Counted from the first letter of the stretch, positions 35,483 to 45,172 are shown. The stretch: 64,000 nucleotides of DNA from an uncultured Alphaproteobacteria bacterium (GCA_902562275.1 CACESS010000003.1:1-64000); one strand, 5' to 3'. The notes: generated from the letters alone by a model not told the origin. Made by a program: numbers and translations.

Positions 35483-35510
35483 ATAAAAAAAACCGCCCTA
35501 AGGCGGTTTT
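35483..35510 (-). terminator. Rho-independent terminator of glnA
   Basis: Read on the minus strand: a perfect 9-bp stem AAAACCGCC/GGCGGTTTT with a four-base loop, then an extended T-run (eight T in all). It lies 24 bases beyond the glnA stop and before parE, so it separates the nitrogen operon from parE. Confidence 0.93.
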
Positions 35511-35533
35511 CTTTATAGAGATAAGCATAAATT

Positions 35534-36964
35534 CTACACGTCGTAGTATAGTTTAAACTCGTGTGGATGAGGTCTAATATTAATAGGGTCAACCTCACTC
35601 TCTTTTTTATAGCTAATATAAGTTTCAATTACATCTTTGGTGAATACATCACCCTCTAATAAAAATGCATGATCTTTTTCAAGGGCTTCAAGAGATTCAG
35701 CTAAAGATCCAGGTGTAGATTGAATTTTAGACAAAACTTCATCACTAGCAGCATAGAGATTTATATCTGTTGGATCACCAGGATTAATTTTATTTTTAAT
35801 TCCATCTAACCCTGCCATTAACATTGCTGAGAATGCTAAGTATGGATTTGCACTTGGATCTGGACATCTAAATTCCATTCTTTTTGCTTTAGGGCTTTGA
35901 GAATAAGCAGGAATTCTAACAGATGCAGTTCTATTTCTTTGAGAGTAAACAATGTTCACTGGAGCCTCAAAGCCTGGGACCAATCTTTTATAAGAATTAG
36001 TAGTAGGAGCACAAAAAGCTAAAAGAGCAGGTGCATGTTTAAGTATACCGCCAATATAATTTAGTGCTAAATCACTTAGGTTAGCATAGTTACCCTCTTT
36101 GTACATTAATGTGTCACCGTCTTTCCAAACACTTTGATGCACGTGCATTCCTGAACCATTATCTTCAAATAAAGGTTTAGGCATAAATGTAGCTGTCATT
36201 CCATGTTGTCTAGCAACATTTTTAACAACGTACTTATATTTCATCATATCATCAGCCATTTTTAGTAAAGGGGAAAATTCTAAATCAATTTCACATTGTC
36301 CACCTGTTGCAACTTCATGGTGATGTGCTTCCACTGTAAGACCAATGTCTTGCATTGTCATTACCATTTCAGTTCTTACATCTTGAAGTGTATCAACTGG
36401 CGGTAAAGGAAAATAACCTTCTTTATGTCTAGGCTTATGACCTAAGTTTGGGTTTTCATCAGCACCACTATTCCAAGTACCTTCAACAGAATCAACTTCA
36501 TGAAATGCAAAATTTGATCCTGAGTCAAACTGAACGTTATTAAACACAAAAAATTCTGCTTCTGGACCAAAAAATGCTGTGTCACCGATACCAGATGATT
36601 TTAAATAGGCTTCAGCTTTTTTAGCAATATTTCTTGGGTCACGACTATAGTCAACCAAAGTTACAGGATCTTTAATATTACAATGTAATGCCAAAGTTTT
36701 TTCCGAAAAAAATGGATCAATATAGGCTGTTGTTGCATCTGGCAAAACAATCATATCACTGTCTTGAATTTCTTGGAAACCTCTTACTGAAGATCCATCA
36801 AAACCAAGTCCATCAGAAAATATATCTTCGTCTAAAAATTTAATTGGTATTGTAAAATGTTGAGTTGTTCCTGGTATATCAGTAAAGCGCATATCAACCA
36901 TCTTAATGTCCATATCTTTAATTTCAGACATTAAATCTTTTGGAGTCGAGCTTTTTAATTTCAT
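35534..36964 (-). CDS. glnA: Glutamine synthetase type I
   Basis: GlnA makes glutamine from glutamate, ammonia and ATP, the main entry of ammonium into biosynthesis. The 476-residue length fits GSI-beta. Motifs: [10 protein letters not shown] (56-65), [10 protein letters not shown] metal ligands (132-141), [14 protein letters not shown] (214-227) and [18 protein letters not shown] (261-278). [24 protein letters not shown] and the adenylylation loop NLYAAS with Tyr404 follow. An SD (AAGGAG) precedes the ATG. It is last in an aminotransferase-glnB-glnA operon and has two glutamine riboswitch aptamers in its leader. Confidence 0.97.
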   Translation of the reverse strand: MKLKSSTPKDLMSEIKDMDIKMVDMRFTDIPGTTQHFTIPIKFLDEDIFSDGLGFDGSSVRGFQEIQDSDMIVLPDATTAYIDPFFSEKTLALHCNIKDPVTLVDYSRDPRNIAKKAEAYLKSSGIGDTAFFGPEAEFFVFNNVQFDSGSNFAFHEVDSVEGTWNSGADENPNLGHKPRHKEGYFPLPPVDTLQDVRTEMVMTMQDIGLTVEAHHHEVATGGQCEIDLEFSPLLKMADDMMKYKYVVKNVARQHGMTATFMPKPLFEDNGSGMHVHQSVWKDGDTLMYKEGNYANLSDLALNYIGGILKHAPALLAFCAPTTNSYKRLVPGFEAPVNIVYSQRNRTASVRIPAYSQSPKAKRMEFRCPDPSANPYLAFSAMLMAGLDGIKNKINPGDPTDINLYAASDEVLSKIQSTPGSLAESLEALEKDHAFLLEGDVFTKDVIETYISYKKESEVDPINIRPHPHEFKLYYDV

Positions 36965-36984
36965 ATCTATCTCCTTACTTCAAC

Positions 36985-37011
36985 AAAAGGGTATGCTATC
37001 CAGCGTTACCC
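36985..37011 (-). promoter_or_regulatory. Hairpin between the riboswitches and glnA (possible expression platform)
   Basis: On the minus strand GGGTA...TACCC with inner GCT/AGC pairing forms a hairpin followed by TTTTG, 21 bases before the glnA start codon. It resembles a weak intrinsic terminator and is the best candidate for the element switched by the aptamers. Masking of the downstream AAGGAG would be an alternative mode. Confidence 0.5.
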
Positions 37012-37049
37012 GGTTAAATCATGCTCTAGTTATGAAATCTGCTTTTTAT

Positions 37050-37106
37050 GCGCGTTCCTTCAGCCTGTGGCTTACTTCCGACCTAAATATAATAGGTTGA
37101 ACGATT
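37050..37106 (-). ncRNA. Glutamine riboswitch aptamer, glnA-proximal copy
   Basis: The minus strand carries the glnA RNA (glutamine-I) consensus: CGTTC-A, helix P2 ACCT/AGGT, CGGAAGTA, helix P3 AGCC/GGCT with loop ACA, then GAAGGAACG closing P1 (CGTTC/GAACG; 37099-37103 with 37053-37057). P2 and P3 differ from the other copy by compensating changes. Known glutamine riboswitches bind L-glutamine and lower expression of nitrogen genes. Confidence 0.9.
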
Positions 37107-37118
37107 TATAACTTTTGC

Positions 37119-37171
37119 ATGCGTTCCTTCGGCACAATGCCTACTTCCGACTCTAAAAGAGTTGAACGATT
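37119..37171 (-). ncRNA. Glutamine riboswitch aptamer, distal copy
   Basis: A second, upstream copy of the same motif: P1 CGTTC/GAACG (37164-37168 with 37122-37126), P2 ACTC/GAGT, CGGAAGTA, P3 GGC/GCC, GAAGGAACGC. It is a slightly closer match to consensus (GGAAGTAGG...CCGAAGGAACGC) than the proximal copy. The two copies are 16 bases apart, in the 247-base space between glnB and glnA. Confidence 0.92.
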
Positions 37172-37211
37172 ATTGTTTAATTACTAGGTTTTATATAAAA
37201 GTAAAGAAAAA

Positions 37212-37553
37212 TTAGACAGCATCACTGTCTTTTTCACCAGTCCTTATTCTAATTACCTGCTCAATATTCGATACAAAAATCTTACCATCGCCGATTTTTC
37301 CTGAATAAGCGCTAGTTTTTATTGACTCAATAACATCATCTACTTGATTGTCTTCAACGATTACTTCAAGTTTCATTTTTGCTAAAAATTCATCATCATA
37401 CCCATCATTAGGATCAATTCCGCCAGTTGACCCTCTTTGTCTACCGAAACCTTTTACATCAACTAATGTCATCCCGGATATTCCAAGTTCATGTAAAGCT
37501 TCTTTAACTTGAGAAAGTTTAAATGGTTTAATGATTGCTTCTATTTTTTTCAT
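37212..37553 (-). CDS. glnB: Nitrogen regulatory protein P-II
   Basis: P-II senses 2-oxoglutarate and ATP/ADP and controls nitrogen assimilation. The 113-residue protein has the signatures MKKIEAIIKPFKL, GFGRQRG (35-41), the B-loop GKIGDGKIFV and the C-terminal IRIRTGE. The T-loop is unusual: residues 42-57 read STGGIDPNDGYDDEFL, lacking the normal Tyr46 and one residue longer than the standard loop, so the uridylylation tyrosine is shifted to Y52. It overlaps the upstream aminotransferase gene by four bases and precedes glnA. Confidence 0.94.
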   Translation of the reverse strand: MKKIEAIIKPFKLSQVKEALHELGISGMTLVDVKGFGRQRGSTGGIDPNDGYDDEFLAKMKLEVIVEDNQVDDVIESIKTSAYSGKIGDGKIFVSNIEQVIRIRTGEKDSDAV

Positions 37554-38707
37554 ATTGTTGATAACCTATTAATTGCTTCTTTAATGTTTTCTAGAGAATT
37601 AGCAAAACTTATTCTAACAAATTCTCCAGCATTATCTCCAAAGCTAGAGCCTGGAACTAATGCAACACCTTTTTCTTCAAGCGCGATTTCTGAAAATTTA
37701 TTTCCGCTCAATCCAGTTTTTGAAATATTGGGAAATGCATAAAAAGCACCACCTGGTTCAAAACAAGAAATTTTTTCTAATTTATTCAATTCATTAAAAA
37801 CGTATTCTTTTCTTTTTTGAAATTCACTAACAATTTTTGTTATTTCTTTCTGAGAACCTTTTATTGCTTCCAATCCTGCATATTGCGATATTGAGGTAGC
37901 GCAGGAATTGTAATTAACACATATTTTATTAGCATGTTCAATTAAATTTTCTGGCCATATACTCCAACCTAGTCTCCAACCAGTCATACAATATGTTTTG
38001 CTCCATCCTTCAAGAACTATCAATCTATCTTTTATACTTTCGTATTCTAATAATGATGGCATTTGTTCATTATTAAAAATAATATTACTATAAATTTCAT
38101 CACTTAAAATGGAGACGTTTGGATATTGCTCTAATAAATTAACAAGATCAGTAATTTTTTTCTTATTCATATATGATCCTGTTGGATTGTTTGGATTATT
38201 TATTATAATCAAACTTGTTTTATCAGAAATTAACTCTTTTAATTGTTCAGTATTAATTTCGAAATTATCTTTTTCGGAAAGTTGTAATGGCACAGCTTTT
38301 GCACCACTGTATTTAATCATAGATCTATAAATCGGGAAACCAGGATCGGGAAAAATTATTTCTCTGTCTTCACTACCTAACAATAATGCTGAAATAAAAA
38401 TTACAGGCTTACCTCCTGGAGTTATTAAAACATTTTCTGATTTAATATTTGCTTTGTATTTGTTGAATACTAGTTCTGAAATTGCTTCTCGTAACTCAGG
38501 TATTCCATTTGATGGAGTATATCCATGATAACCATCTTTAATTGCTTTAATAGCAGCTTCCTGAATATTTATTGGCGTTGGAAAATCAGGCTGTCCTATT
38601 CCTAAATTAATAATATCTTTACCTTTAGCTGCTAGATTGTTAGCTTTAGCAAGAATAGAGAATGCTGTTTCTGTTTCTAAATTAAATATTCTTTTTGAAA
38701 CTTTCAT
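37550..38707 (-). CDS. Class I/II pyridoxal-phosphate aminotransferase
   Basis: A 385-residue fold-type I aminotransferase of the aspartate/alanine aminotransferase branch. It has NLGIGQPDFPTP (34-45), YTPSNGIPELREAI, IIINNPNNPTGSYM (167-180), SDEIYSNIIF, the PLP lysine K237 in EGWSKTYCMTGWRLGW, and VRISFANSLE near the C terminus. Keto-acid partner is not certain. It is translationally coupled to glnB (ATGA overlap), placing it in the nitrogen operon, and is divergent from the tRNA-His/tRNA-Leu genes. Confidence 0.9.
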   Translation of the reverse strand: MKVSKRIFNLETETAFSILAKANNLAAKGKDIINLGIGQPDFPTPINIQEAAIKAIKDGYHGYTPSNGIPELREAISELVFNKYKANIKSENVLITPGGKPVIFISALLLGSEDREIIFPDPGFPIYRSMIKYSGAKAVPLQLSEKDNFEINTEQLKELISDKTSLIIINNPNNPTGSYMNKKKITDLVNLLEQYPNVSILSDEIYSNIIFNNEQMPSLLEYESIKDRLIVLEGWSKTYCMTGWRLGWSIWPENLIEHANKICVNYNSCATSISQYAGLEAIKGSQKEITKIVSEFQKRKEYVFNELNKLEKISCFEPGGAFYAFPNISKTGLSGNKFSEIALEEKGVALVPGSSFGDNAGEFVRISFANSLENIKEAINRLSTI

Positions 38708-38759
38708 ATTTTTGATATAGCGATTTAATATAAAAATTAAACTTTAAATTATTCCATAT

Positions 38760-38837
38760 GGCGAGCGTAGCTCAGTTGGTTAGAGCGCAGGCTTGTGGTG
38801 CCTGATGCCGTGGGTTCGAATCCCATCGTTCGCCCCA
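38760..38837 (+). tRNA. tRNA-His (anticodon GTG)
   Basis: Acceptor GCGAGCG pairs with CGTTCGC; an extra 5' G (38760, position -1) opposes C73, the identity pair of tRNA-His. The anticodon stem CAGGC/GCCTG holds loop TTGTGGT (anticodon GTG). The CCA end is encoded. Confidence 0.96.
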
Positions 38838-38903
38838 TATTTTATTTATTTGATTTTCTCTATTGTTTTTTAATTTATTGTACATAAAAGGCTAATAATA
38901 ATA

Positions 38904-38988
38904 GGGCCGGTGGTGGAATTGGTAGACACGCTAGATTTAGGTTCTAGTGCCGCGAGGTGTGAAGGTTCAAGTCCTTTCCGGCCTACCA
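38904..38988 (+). tRNA. tRNA-Leu (anticodon TAG)
   Basis: An 85-nt class II tRNA: acceptor GGGCCGG/CCGGCCT, anticodon stem CTAGA/TCTAG with loop TTTAGGT (anticodon TAG), a long variable arm (TGCCGCGAGGTGT), T-loop GTTCAAGTC and encoded ACCA. It lies 16 bases before tig and may be cotranscribed with it. Confidence 0.95.
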
Positions 38989-39004
38989 TTAGGTTTGATG
39001 AGTT

Positions 39005-40357
39005 ATGAATACAAAAGAATTAAAATCTACAAAACTTTACAAAGAATACTCTTTAGAAATTCCTTATGAAGAAATCGATATTGAAGTAGATAACAAAATA
39101 AATCAAATACTACCTACTGTTAATATTCCTGGTTTTAGAAAAGGAAAAGCGCCTCTAAATATTGTCAAAAAAAAATATGAAGATAATGTCTTAAATGAAG
39201 TAATTCAAAAAATAATAGATACAAATACAAAAAAATTAATTGATGAAAAAAAGTTTTCTCTTTTTAGAGCTCCTAAAGTTGAGCTTAGTAACTATGAAAA
39301 AAATAAGCCAATAACTATAAATTTAAAATTCGATTTAAAGCCTGAAATTAAACTTAAAGATTTTAAAGATCTTAAAATTAATAAGTATGAAATTGAATTA
39401 GATAAAAAAGCTGAAGAAAATCAATTTAAGAGTTTTATTGACTCACAAAAAAATTTTAAAAAAATAGAAAGTTCGAGACAAGTTAAAAACTCAGACAAGG
39501 TTATAGTTAATTTTGAATCTGATCAACAAGACCTTCCAGAATATTTAAAATCTCAAAAAAATTTTCCCATTGATTTGGGTTTTGATGATGGAATACTCCC
39601 AGGTTTAAATAAAGAATTGATTGAGAGAAAAGTAAAAGCTGGAGATAAAATTGATTTACAAATTGACTTATCTAAAATTCTTAAAGATGATAAATTTAAA
39701 AAAACGACTTTTCATTTTGAAATAATTTCAATTGAAGAAAAAATTAAATTTGAACTTACAAAAGAGTTTTTAGATAAGAATGATTTCAAAACAGAAAAAG
39801 ATCTTAAAGATTTTTTAGTGAGTAATATTAAAAATCAATATGAGCAAGGAATAAAACAAATAGAAAAAAAAGAATTGATGGATCTTTTAGATAATATTTA
39901 TAAATTTGAATTACCTGATGGAGTATTAGAAGATGATTTTAATCAAATATGGAATCGTTTAGAGCAAGCTAAAAAAGAAGGTAGTTTAGATGAAGATGAT
40001 AAGCTATTAAAAGATGAGGATCTTAAAATAAGATATAAAAAAATTTCAGAAAGAAGAGTCAAACTTGGATTATTAATGCAACATATAGCCTCAGAAGAAA
40101 AAGTAGTTATATCTGAAGAAGAGATTAATAAAGGAATATTAGAATATACTAGTCAATATCCAGGTCAAGAAAAGCAGATTATGGAATATTTTGAAAAGAA
40201 TCCTTCATCATTAGACACTATAAGAGCACCTCTTATTGAGCAAAAAGTAATTGAATCAATTATTTCCAAATCCAAAACAAATGTTATAAAATTAAATGAA
40301 GATCAATATAAAAAACTTGAAGTTAAAACATTTGATATTAAAGATATAAAAAAATGA
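39005..40357 (+). CDS. tig: Trigger factor
   Basis: Ribosome-associated chaperone with peptidyl-prolyl isomerase activity. The 450-residue protein has the ribosome-binding signature GFRKGKAP near residues 43-50, a central FKBP-like domain (about 150-240, with [11 protein letters not shown]) and a long helical C-terminal chaperone domain. It heads the tig-clpP-clpX-lon cluster, overlapping clpP by four bases. Lys/Glu-rich composition reflects the low GC of the genome. Confidence 0.95.
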   Translation: MNTKELKSTKLYKEYSLEIPYEEIDIEVDNKINQILPTVNIPGFRKGKAPLNIVKKKYEDNVLNEVIQKIIDTNTKKLIDEKKFSLFRAPKVELSNYEKNKPITINLKFDLKPEIKLKDFKDLKINKYEIELDKKAEENQFKSFIDSQKNFKKIESSRQVKNSDKVIVNFESDQQDLPEYLKSQKNFPIDLGFDDGILPGLNKELIERKVKAGDKIDLQIDLSKILKDDKFKKTTFHFEIISIEEKIKFELTKEFLDKNDFKTEKDLKDFLVSNIKNQYEQGIKQIEKKELMDLLDNIYKFELPDGVLEDDFNQIWNRLEQAKKEGSLDEDDKLLKDEDLKIRYKKISERRVKLGLLMQHIASEEKVVISEEEINKGILEYTSQYPGQEKQIMEYFEKNPSSLDTIRAPLIEQKVIESIISKSKTNVIKLNEDQYKKLEVKTFDIKDIKK

Positions 40358-40965
40358 AAGATCCGATAGATAATATTACCAATAATCTCATTCCAATGGT
40401 TGTTGAGCAATCATCAAGAGGAGAAAGATCTTATGACATCTATTCGAGATTGTTAAAAGAAAGAATAATTTTTCTTACTGGCCCAATCGATGATAACATT
40501 GCAAGTCTAATCTGCGCTCAAATATTATTTTTAGAATCTGAAAATCCGAAAAAAGAAATTTCTTTTTATATTAATTCTCCTGGAGGTATTGTTTGGTCAG
40601 GGTTAGCTATTTATGATACCATGCAGTATGTTTCCTCTAAAATTATGACTATTTGTATTGGGCAAGCAGCGTCAGCAGGATCCCTTCTTTTAACTGCTGG
40701 TGAAAAAGGAATGAGATTTTCTCTTCCAAATTCAAGAATTATGGTTCATCAACCTAGTGGTGGTATGCAAGGGCAAGTAACAGATATTGAAATTCAAACT
40801 AATGAAATTAAGAAAACGAAACTGAAATTAAATGAAATTTATTCAAAGCACACAGGAAAGAAATTATCAGAAATTTCAAGTATTATGGAAAGAGATAAGT
40901 ATTTTTCCGCAGATGAAGCTATTAAATTTGGATTAATAGATAAAGTTGTAAAGGGTAGAAAATAA
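40354..40965 (+). CDS. clpP: ATP-dependent Clp protease proteolytic subunit
   Basis: ClpP is the serine peptidase chamber that works with ClpX/ClpA. The 203-residue protein has the catalytic Ser107 in GQAASAGS, His132 in MVHQPSGG and an Asp near 181 in [26 protein letters not shown] is the oxyanion region. The short N-terminal segment ([20 protein letters not shown]) is typical. It overlaps tig by four bases and clpX by one. Confidence 0.97.
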   Translation: MKDPIDNITNNLIPMVVEQSSRGERSYDIYSRLLKERIIFLTGPIDDNIASLICAQILFLESENPKKEISFYINSPGGIVWSGLAIYDTMQYVSSKIMTICIGQAASAGSLLLTAGEKGMRFSLPNSRIMVHQPSGGMQGQVTDIEIQTNEIKKTKLKLNEIYSKHTGKKLSEISSIMERDKYFSADEAIKFGLIDKVVKGRK

Positions 40966-42230
40966 TGAATAAAAAAAATGATAAAGATTCATTGTTTTGC
41001 TCTTTTTGCGGCAAAAATCAAAAAGAAGTAAAAAAATTAATAGCTGGTCCAACTGTCTTTGTCTGTGATGAATGCGTAGAACTATGCATGGATATAATTA
41101 AAGAAGATAATAAAAATAATAAATTCAAAATTAAAAAAGATATACCAAAGCCTTCAGAGATAAATAAATTTTTAAACGATTACGTGATTGGTCAAAAAGA
41201 CTCAAAAAAAATACTTTCAGTGGCAGTTTATAACCATTATAAAAGATTATCATCTAATTTAGAAAATAATAATATTGAGATCTCAAAATCAAATATTCTT
41301 TTAGTTGGTCCAACCGGTACGGGCAAAACATTATTAGCACAAACTTTAGCAAAAATATTAGATGTTCCTTTCACAGTTGCCGATGCAACAAGTTTAACTG
41401 AAGCAGGATATGTTGGAGAAGATGTAGAGAATATAATTCTAAAACTATTACAAGCATCTGACTACAATGTTGAACGTGCTCAAAAAGGTATAGTTTATAT
41501 TGATGAAATTGATAAAATTGGAAGAAAAAGTGATAATCCTTCAATAACAAGAGATGTTTCTGGAGAAGGAGTACAACAAGCTCTTCTCAAAATTATGGAA
41601 GGCACTATTGCTAGTGTCCCACCACAGGGGGGAAGAAAACATCCTCAACAAGAATTTTTACAAGTCGACACTTCTAATATACTTTTTATATGTGGAGGAG
41701 CATTTTCAGGCTTAGAGGAAATTATAAATTATCGTTTAAAGGGAACTGCAATAGGTTTTAATTCTAAATTAGATTTAGAACCTAAAAAAACTGTTGGTGC
41801 ATCACTTAAAAAACTAGAGAACCAAGATTTATTAAAATTTGGAATGATACCAGAATTTATTGGAAGACTTCCAGTAGTTACTACTTTGAGTGAACTAGAT
41901 GAAGATATGCTAATTCGAATAATGACTCAGCCAAAAAATGCTATTGTAAAGCAATTTGAATCTTTAATGAAAATGGATGGTGTTAAATTAGAAATTAAAG
42001 AAGATGCTTTAAAAGAAATTGCAAAATTAGCAGTATCTCAAAATACGGGTGCTAGAGGACTAAGATCTATAATAGAAGACTCATTAATGGATCTTATGTA
42101 TAAAGCTCCAGATCAAAAAGATTTATATAAAGTTGTGATAAACAAAGATGTTATTGCAAAAAAAACAGATCCTATTTTAATTTATTCAAATAAAGAAAAT
42201 AGTCAAAAATTAATGACTAATAACTCTTGA
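40965..42230 (+). CDS. clpX: Clp protease ATP-binding subunit ClpX
   Basis: AAA+ unfoldase that feeds substrates to ClpP. The 421-residue protein has an N-terminal zinc-binding domain (C12, C15, C34, C37), Walker A GPTGTGKT near residue 117, Walker [11 protein letters not shown], the pore-loop region ([11 protein letters not shown]), the RKHPQQEF segment, the IGF loop (AIGFNSK) that contacts ClpP, and a sensor-2 GARGLRSI. Start overlaps the clpP stop (TAATG). Confidence 0.97.
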   Translation: MNKKNDKDSLFCSFCGKNQKEVKKLIAGPTVFVCDECVELCMDIIKEDNKNNKFKIKKDIPKPSEINKFLNDYVIGQKDSKKILSVAVYNHYKRLSSNLENNNIEISKSNILLVGPTGTGKTLLAQTLAKILDVPFTVADATSLTEAGYVGEDVENIILKLLQASDYNVERAQKGIVYIDEIDKIGRKSDNPSITRDVSGEGVQQALLKIMEGTIASVPPQGGRKHPQQEFLQVDTSNILFICGGAFSGLEEIINYRLKGTAIGFNSKLDLEPKKTVGASLKKLENQDLLKFGMIPEFIGRLPVVTTLSELDEDMLIRIMTQPKNAIVKQFESLMKMDGVKLEIKEDALKEIAKLAVSQNTGARGLRSIIEDSLMDLMYKAPDQKDLYKVVINKDVIAKKTDPILIYSNKENSQKLMTNNS

Positions 42231-42260
42231 ATTTAATTAATATATAGACATTTATAAAAT

Positions 42261-44627
42261 ATGGTAAAAAATCAAATCCCTGTTCTTCCACTTAGAGATA
42301 TAGTGGTATTTCCTAACATGGTAGCTCCATTATTTGTCGGAAGGGAGCAATCAGTAAATGCTCTTAACCATGTTATGAAAAGTGATAAGAAAATTTTTTT
42401 ACTTTCTCAAAAAAATTCAAAAGTTGATAATCCTAACAAGGAAAACCTATATTCTGTCGGAACTGTAGCTAAAATCATCCAGCTATTAAAACTTCCAGAT
42501 GGAACACTCAAGGTTTTAGTCGAAGGTATTCAAAGAGCAAAGGTAAACAATATAAGTTTTAATAAAGAATTCATTACTGCATCAATTACCGAAATTACTC
42601 AAAAAATTAAAAAAAATTCAAATATACGAGCTTTGCAAAAACTTACAACTGAGCAGTTTGTTGAGTTTCAAAAAATTAATAAAAAAGTTTCTCTCGATGT
42701 AATTAACAACGTCAGAACATTTAATGATCCTGATAAAATTGTTGATGTAATTATATCTAATATTTCAATTTCTATATCACAAAAACAAGAAATTTTAGAA
42801 ATCATAAATACAGAAGATAGGCTAAATAAAGTTTATGGTTATTTAGTATCTGAAATTGATTCTTTTCAAGTTGAGAAAAAAATTAAGGGCCGTGTAAAAA
42901 GACAAATGGAGAAAACTCAGAAAGAATATTATTTAAATGAACAAATGAAAGCTATTCAGAAAGAATTAGGTGAAAATGAAGATTTAGATGAAATTGCTGA
43001 GTTAGAAAAGAAAGTAAACCATTATAATTTATCAAAAGAAGCTAAAGATAAATGCACAGCTGAAATTAAAAAACTAAAAAATATGAGTCCTATGTCAGCT
43101 GAAGCTACTGTTATTAGAAACTATTTAGATTGGGTAATGTCAATTCCATGGAATAATCCTGATCAAATTTCTAAAAATATTAATAAAGCATCAACAATAT
43201 TAGAGAATGATCATTATGGATTAGAAAAGGTTAAAGAAAGAATTCTTGAATATTTAGCTGTTCAAAAAAGAACTAATAAACTTAAAGGCCCTATATTGTG
43301 TTTAGTTGGACCGCCTGGCGTTGGAAAGACATCTCTTGGTAAATCCATTGCGAATTCAACAGGAAGAAGTTTCGTAAGAATGTCACTTGGAGGTGTAAGG
43401 GATGAGGCTGAAATAAGAGGTCATAGAAGAACATATATTGGTTCAATGCCTGGGAGATTTATTCAAGCAATGAAAAAATCAAAATCTTCTAACCCACTCA
43501 TACTGCTTGATGAAATTGATAAACTTGGTTCTGATTGGAGAGGTGATCCATCTTCTGCACTTCTAGAGGTCCTTGATCCTGAACAAAATGGCAAGTTTAA
43601 TGATCATTATTTAGAACTAGATTATGATCTTTCTGACGTAATGTTTGTATGTACTGCAAATACCCTTAATATTCCTCCAGCTCTTCTTGATAGAATGGAA
43701 GTTATAAGAATACCTGGTTATACAGAAAAAGAAAAAAATCAAATTGCAAAAAGATACCTAGTCCCTAAACAAATAAAAAATCATGGAATTAATAATTCTG
43801 AGATTTCATTCAATTCTAAAGTTTTAAACTCTATTATTAGAAATTACACCAGAGAAGCCGGAGTCAGAAATCTTGAAAAAGAAATTTCTAAAGTTTGTAG
43901 AAAGACAGTAAAAAAATTAGAAACTACTAAAATGAAAAAGATTAAATTAAATGAAAAATCTCTACAAGGTCTACTTGGTATTGCTAAATTTAGATCAAAT
44001 GAAATTGAAAAAAAGAATTTAGTCGGTGTTACAAATGGTCTGGCTTGGACAGAAGTAGGTGGTGAAATCTTATCAGTCGAAGTTATTTTATCTATAGGTA
44101 AAGGTAAACTCACTATCACAGGTAAATTAGGCGAAGTAATGAGAGAATCTATTCAAGCGGCTACGTCATATGTAAAGTCAAAATCTGTTGGTCTAGGAAT
44201 AAATCCCAAAGATTTTGAAAACTATGATATTCATATACATGTTCCCGAAGGAGCTACACCAAAAGATGGGCCCAGCGCTGGTATAGCGATTTTTAACTCT
44301 CTAGTATCATCATTAACAAACAACAAAATTAGAAGAGATGTTGCAATGACAGGTGAAATTACACTTAGAGGCCGTGTTCTTCCAATTGGTGGTTTAAAGG
44401 AAAAAATATATGCTGCCAGTAGAGCAGGTATTAAAAAAGTCCTTATACCTCAGGATAATTTTAGAGAAGTATCTGAATTTGATAAAGAAGTCATCAAGGG
44501 TATTAAGATTATTCCAGTATCTGACGCATTTTCAATTCTTGAACATACTTTAACAAAATCAGTGATTTCACTAAATTTAACCGAATCTCAATTAAAAAAT
44601 AATCAAAACACCACTAGTACACACTAA
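42261..44627 (+). CDS. lon: ATP-dependent Lon protease
   Basis: Homo-oligomeric AAA+ serine protease for quality control. The 788-residue protein has the LON N-terminal domain (VLPLRDIVVFPNMVAPLFVGR), a coiled-coil linker, Walker A GPPGVGKTS and Walker B LILLDEIDKLG. The C-terminal protease domain has the Ser-Lys dyad: Ser672 in PKDGPSAG and a lysine of GGLKEK (713-715). It follows clpX after 30 bases and precedes HU. Confidence 0.97.
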   Translation: MVKNQIPVLPLRDIVVFPNMVAPLFVGREQSVNALNHVMKSDKKIFLLSQKNSKVDNPNKENLYSVGTVAKIIQLLKLPDGTLKVLVEGIQRAKVNNISFNKEFITASITEITQKIKKNSNIRALQKLTTEQFVEFQKINKKVSLDVINNVRTFNDPDKIVDVIISNISISISQKQEILEIINTEDRLNKVYGYLVSEIDSFQVEKKIKGRVKRQMEKTQKEYYLNEQMKAIQKELGENEDLDEIAELEKKVNHYNLSKEAKDKCTAEIKKLKNMSPMSAEATVIRNYLDWVMSIPWNNPDQISKNINKASTILENDHYGLEKVKERILEYLAVQKRTNKLKGPILCLVGPPGVGKTSLGKSIANSTGRSFVRMSLGGVRDEAEIRGHRRTYIGSMPGRFIQAMKKSKSSNPLILLDEIDKLGSDWRGDPSSALLEVLDPEQNGKFNDHYLELDYDLSDVMFVCTANTLNIPPALLDRMEVIRIPGYTEKEKNQIAKRYLVPKQIKNHGINNSEISFNSKVLNSIIRNYTREAGVRNLEKEISKVCRKTVKKLETTKMKKIKLNEKSLQGLLGIAKFRSNEIEKKNLVGVTNGLAWTEVGGEILSVEVILSIGKGKLTITGKLGEVMRESIQAATSYVKSKSVGLGINPKDFENYDIHIHVPEGATPKDGPSAGIAIFNSLVSSLTNNKIRRDVAMTGEITLRGRVLPIGGLKEKIYAASRAGIKKVLIPQDNFREVSEFDKEVIKGIKIIPVSDAFSILEHTLTKSVISLNLTESQLKNNQNTTSTH

Positions 44628-44707
44628 TATTTGATAAGAAAAATTCTAGTTTTTAAGCCATTTAATAGATAAATTCCCTTATTTCTGGGAAAATTTTCAT
44701 AATATTG

Positions 44708-44738
44708 TTGACTTGTTGGGAAAACAGACAATTATTAT
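44708..44738 (+). promoter_or_regulatory. Possible promoter of the HU gene
   Basis: TTGACT at 44708-44713 and TATTAT at 44733-44738 are separated by 19 bases, a little long, upstream of the HU start at 44764, which has its own AAGGAG site. The 136-base gap after lon is one of the larger ones in this region and supports an independent promoter. Confidence 0.35.
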
Positions 44739-44763
44739 TAAAATTTAATAAAGGAGATTCAAA

Positions 44764-45039
44764 GTGAACAAAAATGATCTTATCGCATCTGTAGCTTCTT
44801 CCGCTGGACTATCAAAATCTGACGCAACTAGAGCAATTGAAAGTTTTCTAGATTCAATAACTAATGCTCTTAAAAGAGATGAAAAAGTCAGTATAGTAGG
44901 TTTTGGTAATTTTAGCGTTAGTCACAGAAAAGCTACTACTGGTAGAAATCCTAGAACTGGTGAATCTATTCAAATACCAGCATCTAAAAGACCAAAATTT
45001 ACTGTAGGAAAAGCTTTAAAAGACTCAGTAAACAATTAA
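44764..45039 (+). CDS. hupB: DNA-binding protein HU
   Basis: A 91-residue histone-like protein: NKNDLIASVASSAGLSKSDATRAIES at the N terminus, VGFGNFSV, the DNA-binding arm motif GRNPRTGESIQIPASKRPKFTVGKALK. Forms dimers that bend DNA. The start is GTG at 44764, preceded by AAGGAG. The gene ends 20 bases before a strong terminator. Confidence 0.95.
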   Translation: MNKNDLIASVASSAGLSKSDATRAIESFLDSITNALKRDEKVSIVGFGNFSVSHRKATTGRNPRTGESIQIPASKRPKFTVGKALKDSVNN

Positions 45040-45059
45040 TTATCTTTTTTTCTTGCACC

Positions 45060-45089
45060 GGCTGTTAAATAAATTTAACAGCCGTTTTT
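45060..45089 (+). terminator. Rho-independent terminator of the HU gene
   Basis: A perfect 10-bp stem, GGCTGTTAAA/TTTAACAGCC, with loop TAAA, followed by GTTTTTA. It ends only four bases before tRNA-Val begins. Confidence 0.92.
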
Positions 45090-45093
45090 ATTT

Positions 45094-45169
45094 GGGTGTT
45101 TAGCTCAGTTGGTAGAGCATCTCGTTTACACCGAGAGGGTCGGGAGTTCAAGTCTCTCAACACCCACCA
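45094..45169 (+). tRNA. tRNA-Val (anticodon TAC)
   Basis: Acceptor GGGTGTT pairs with AACACCC; the anticodon stem TCTCG/CGAGA closes loop TTTACAC (anticodon TAC). T-loop GTTCAAGTC; encoded ACCA end. Confidence 0.96.
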
Positions 45170-45172
45170 TGC

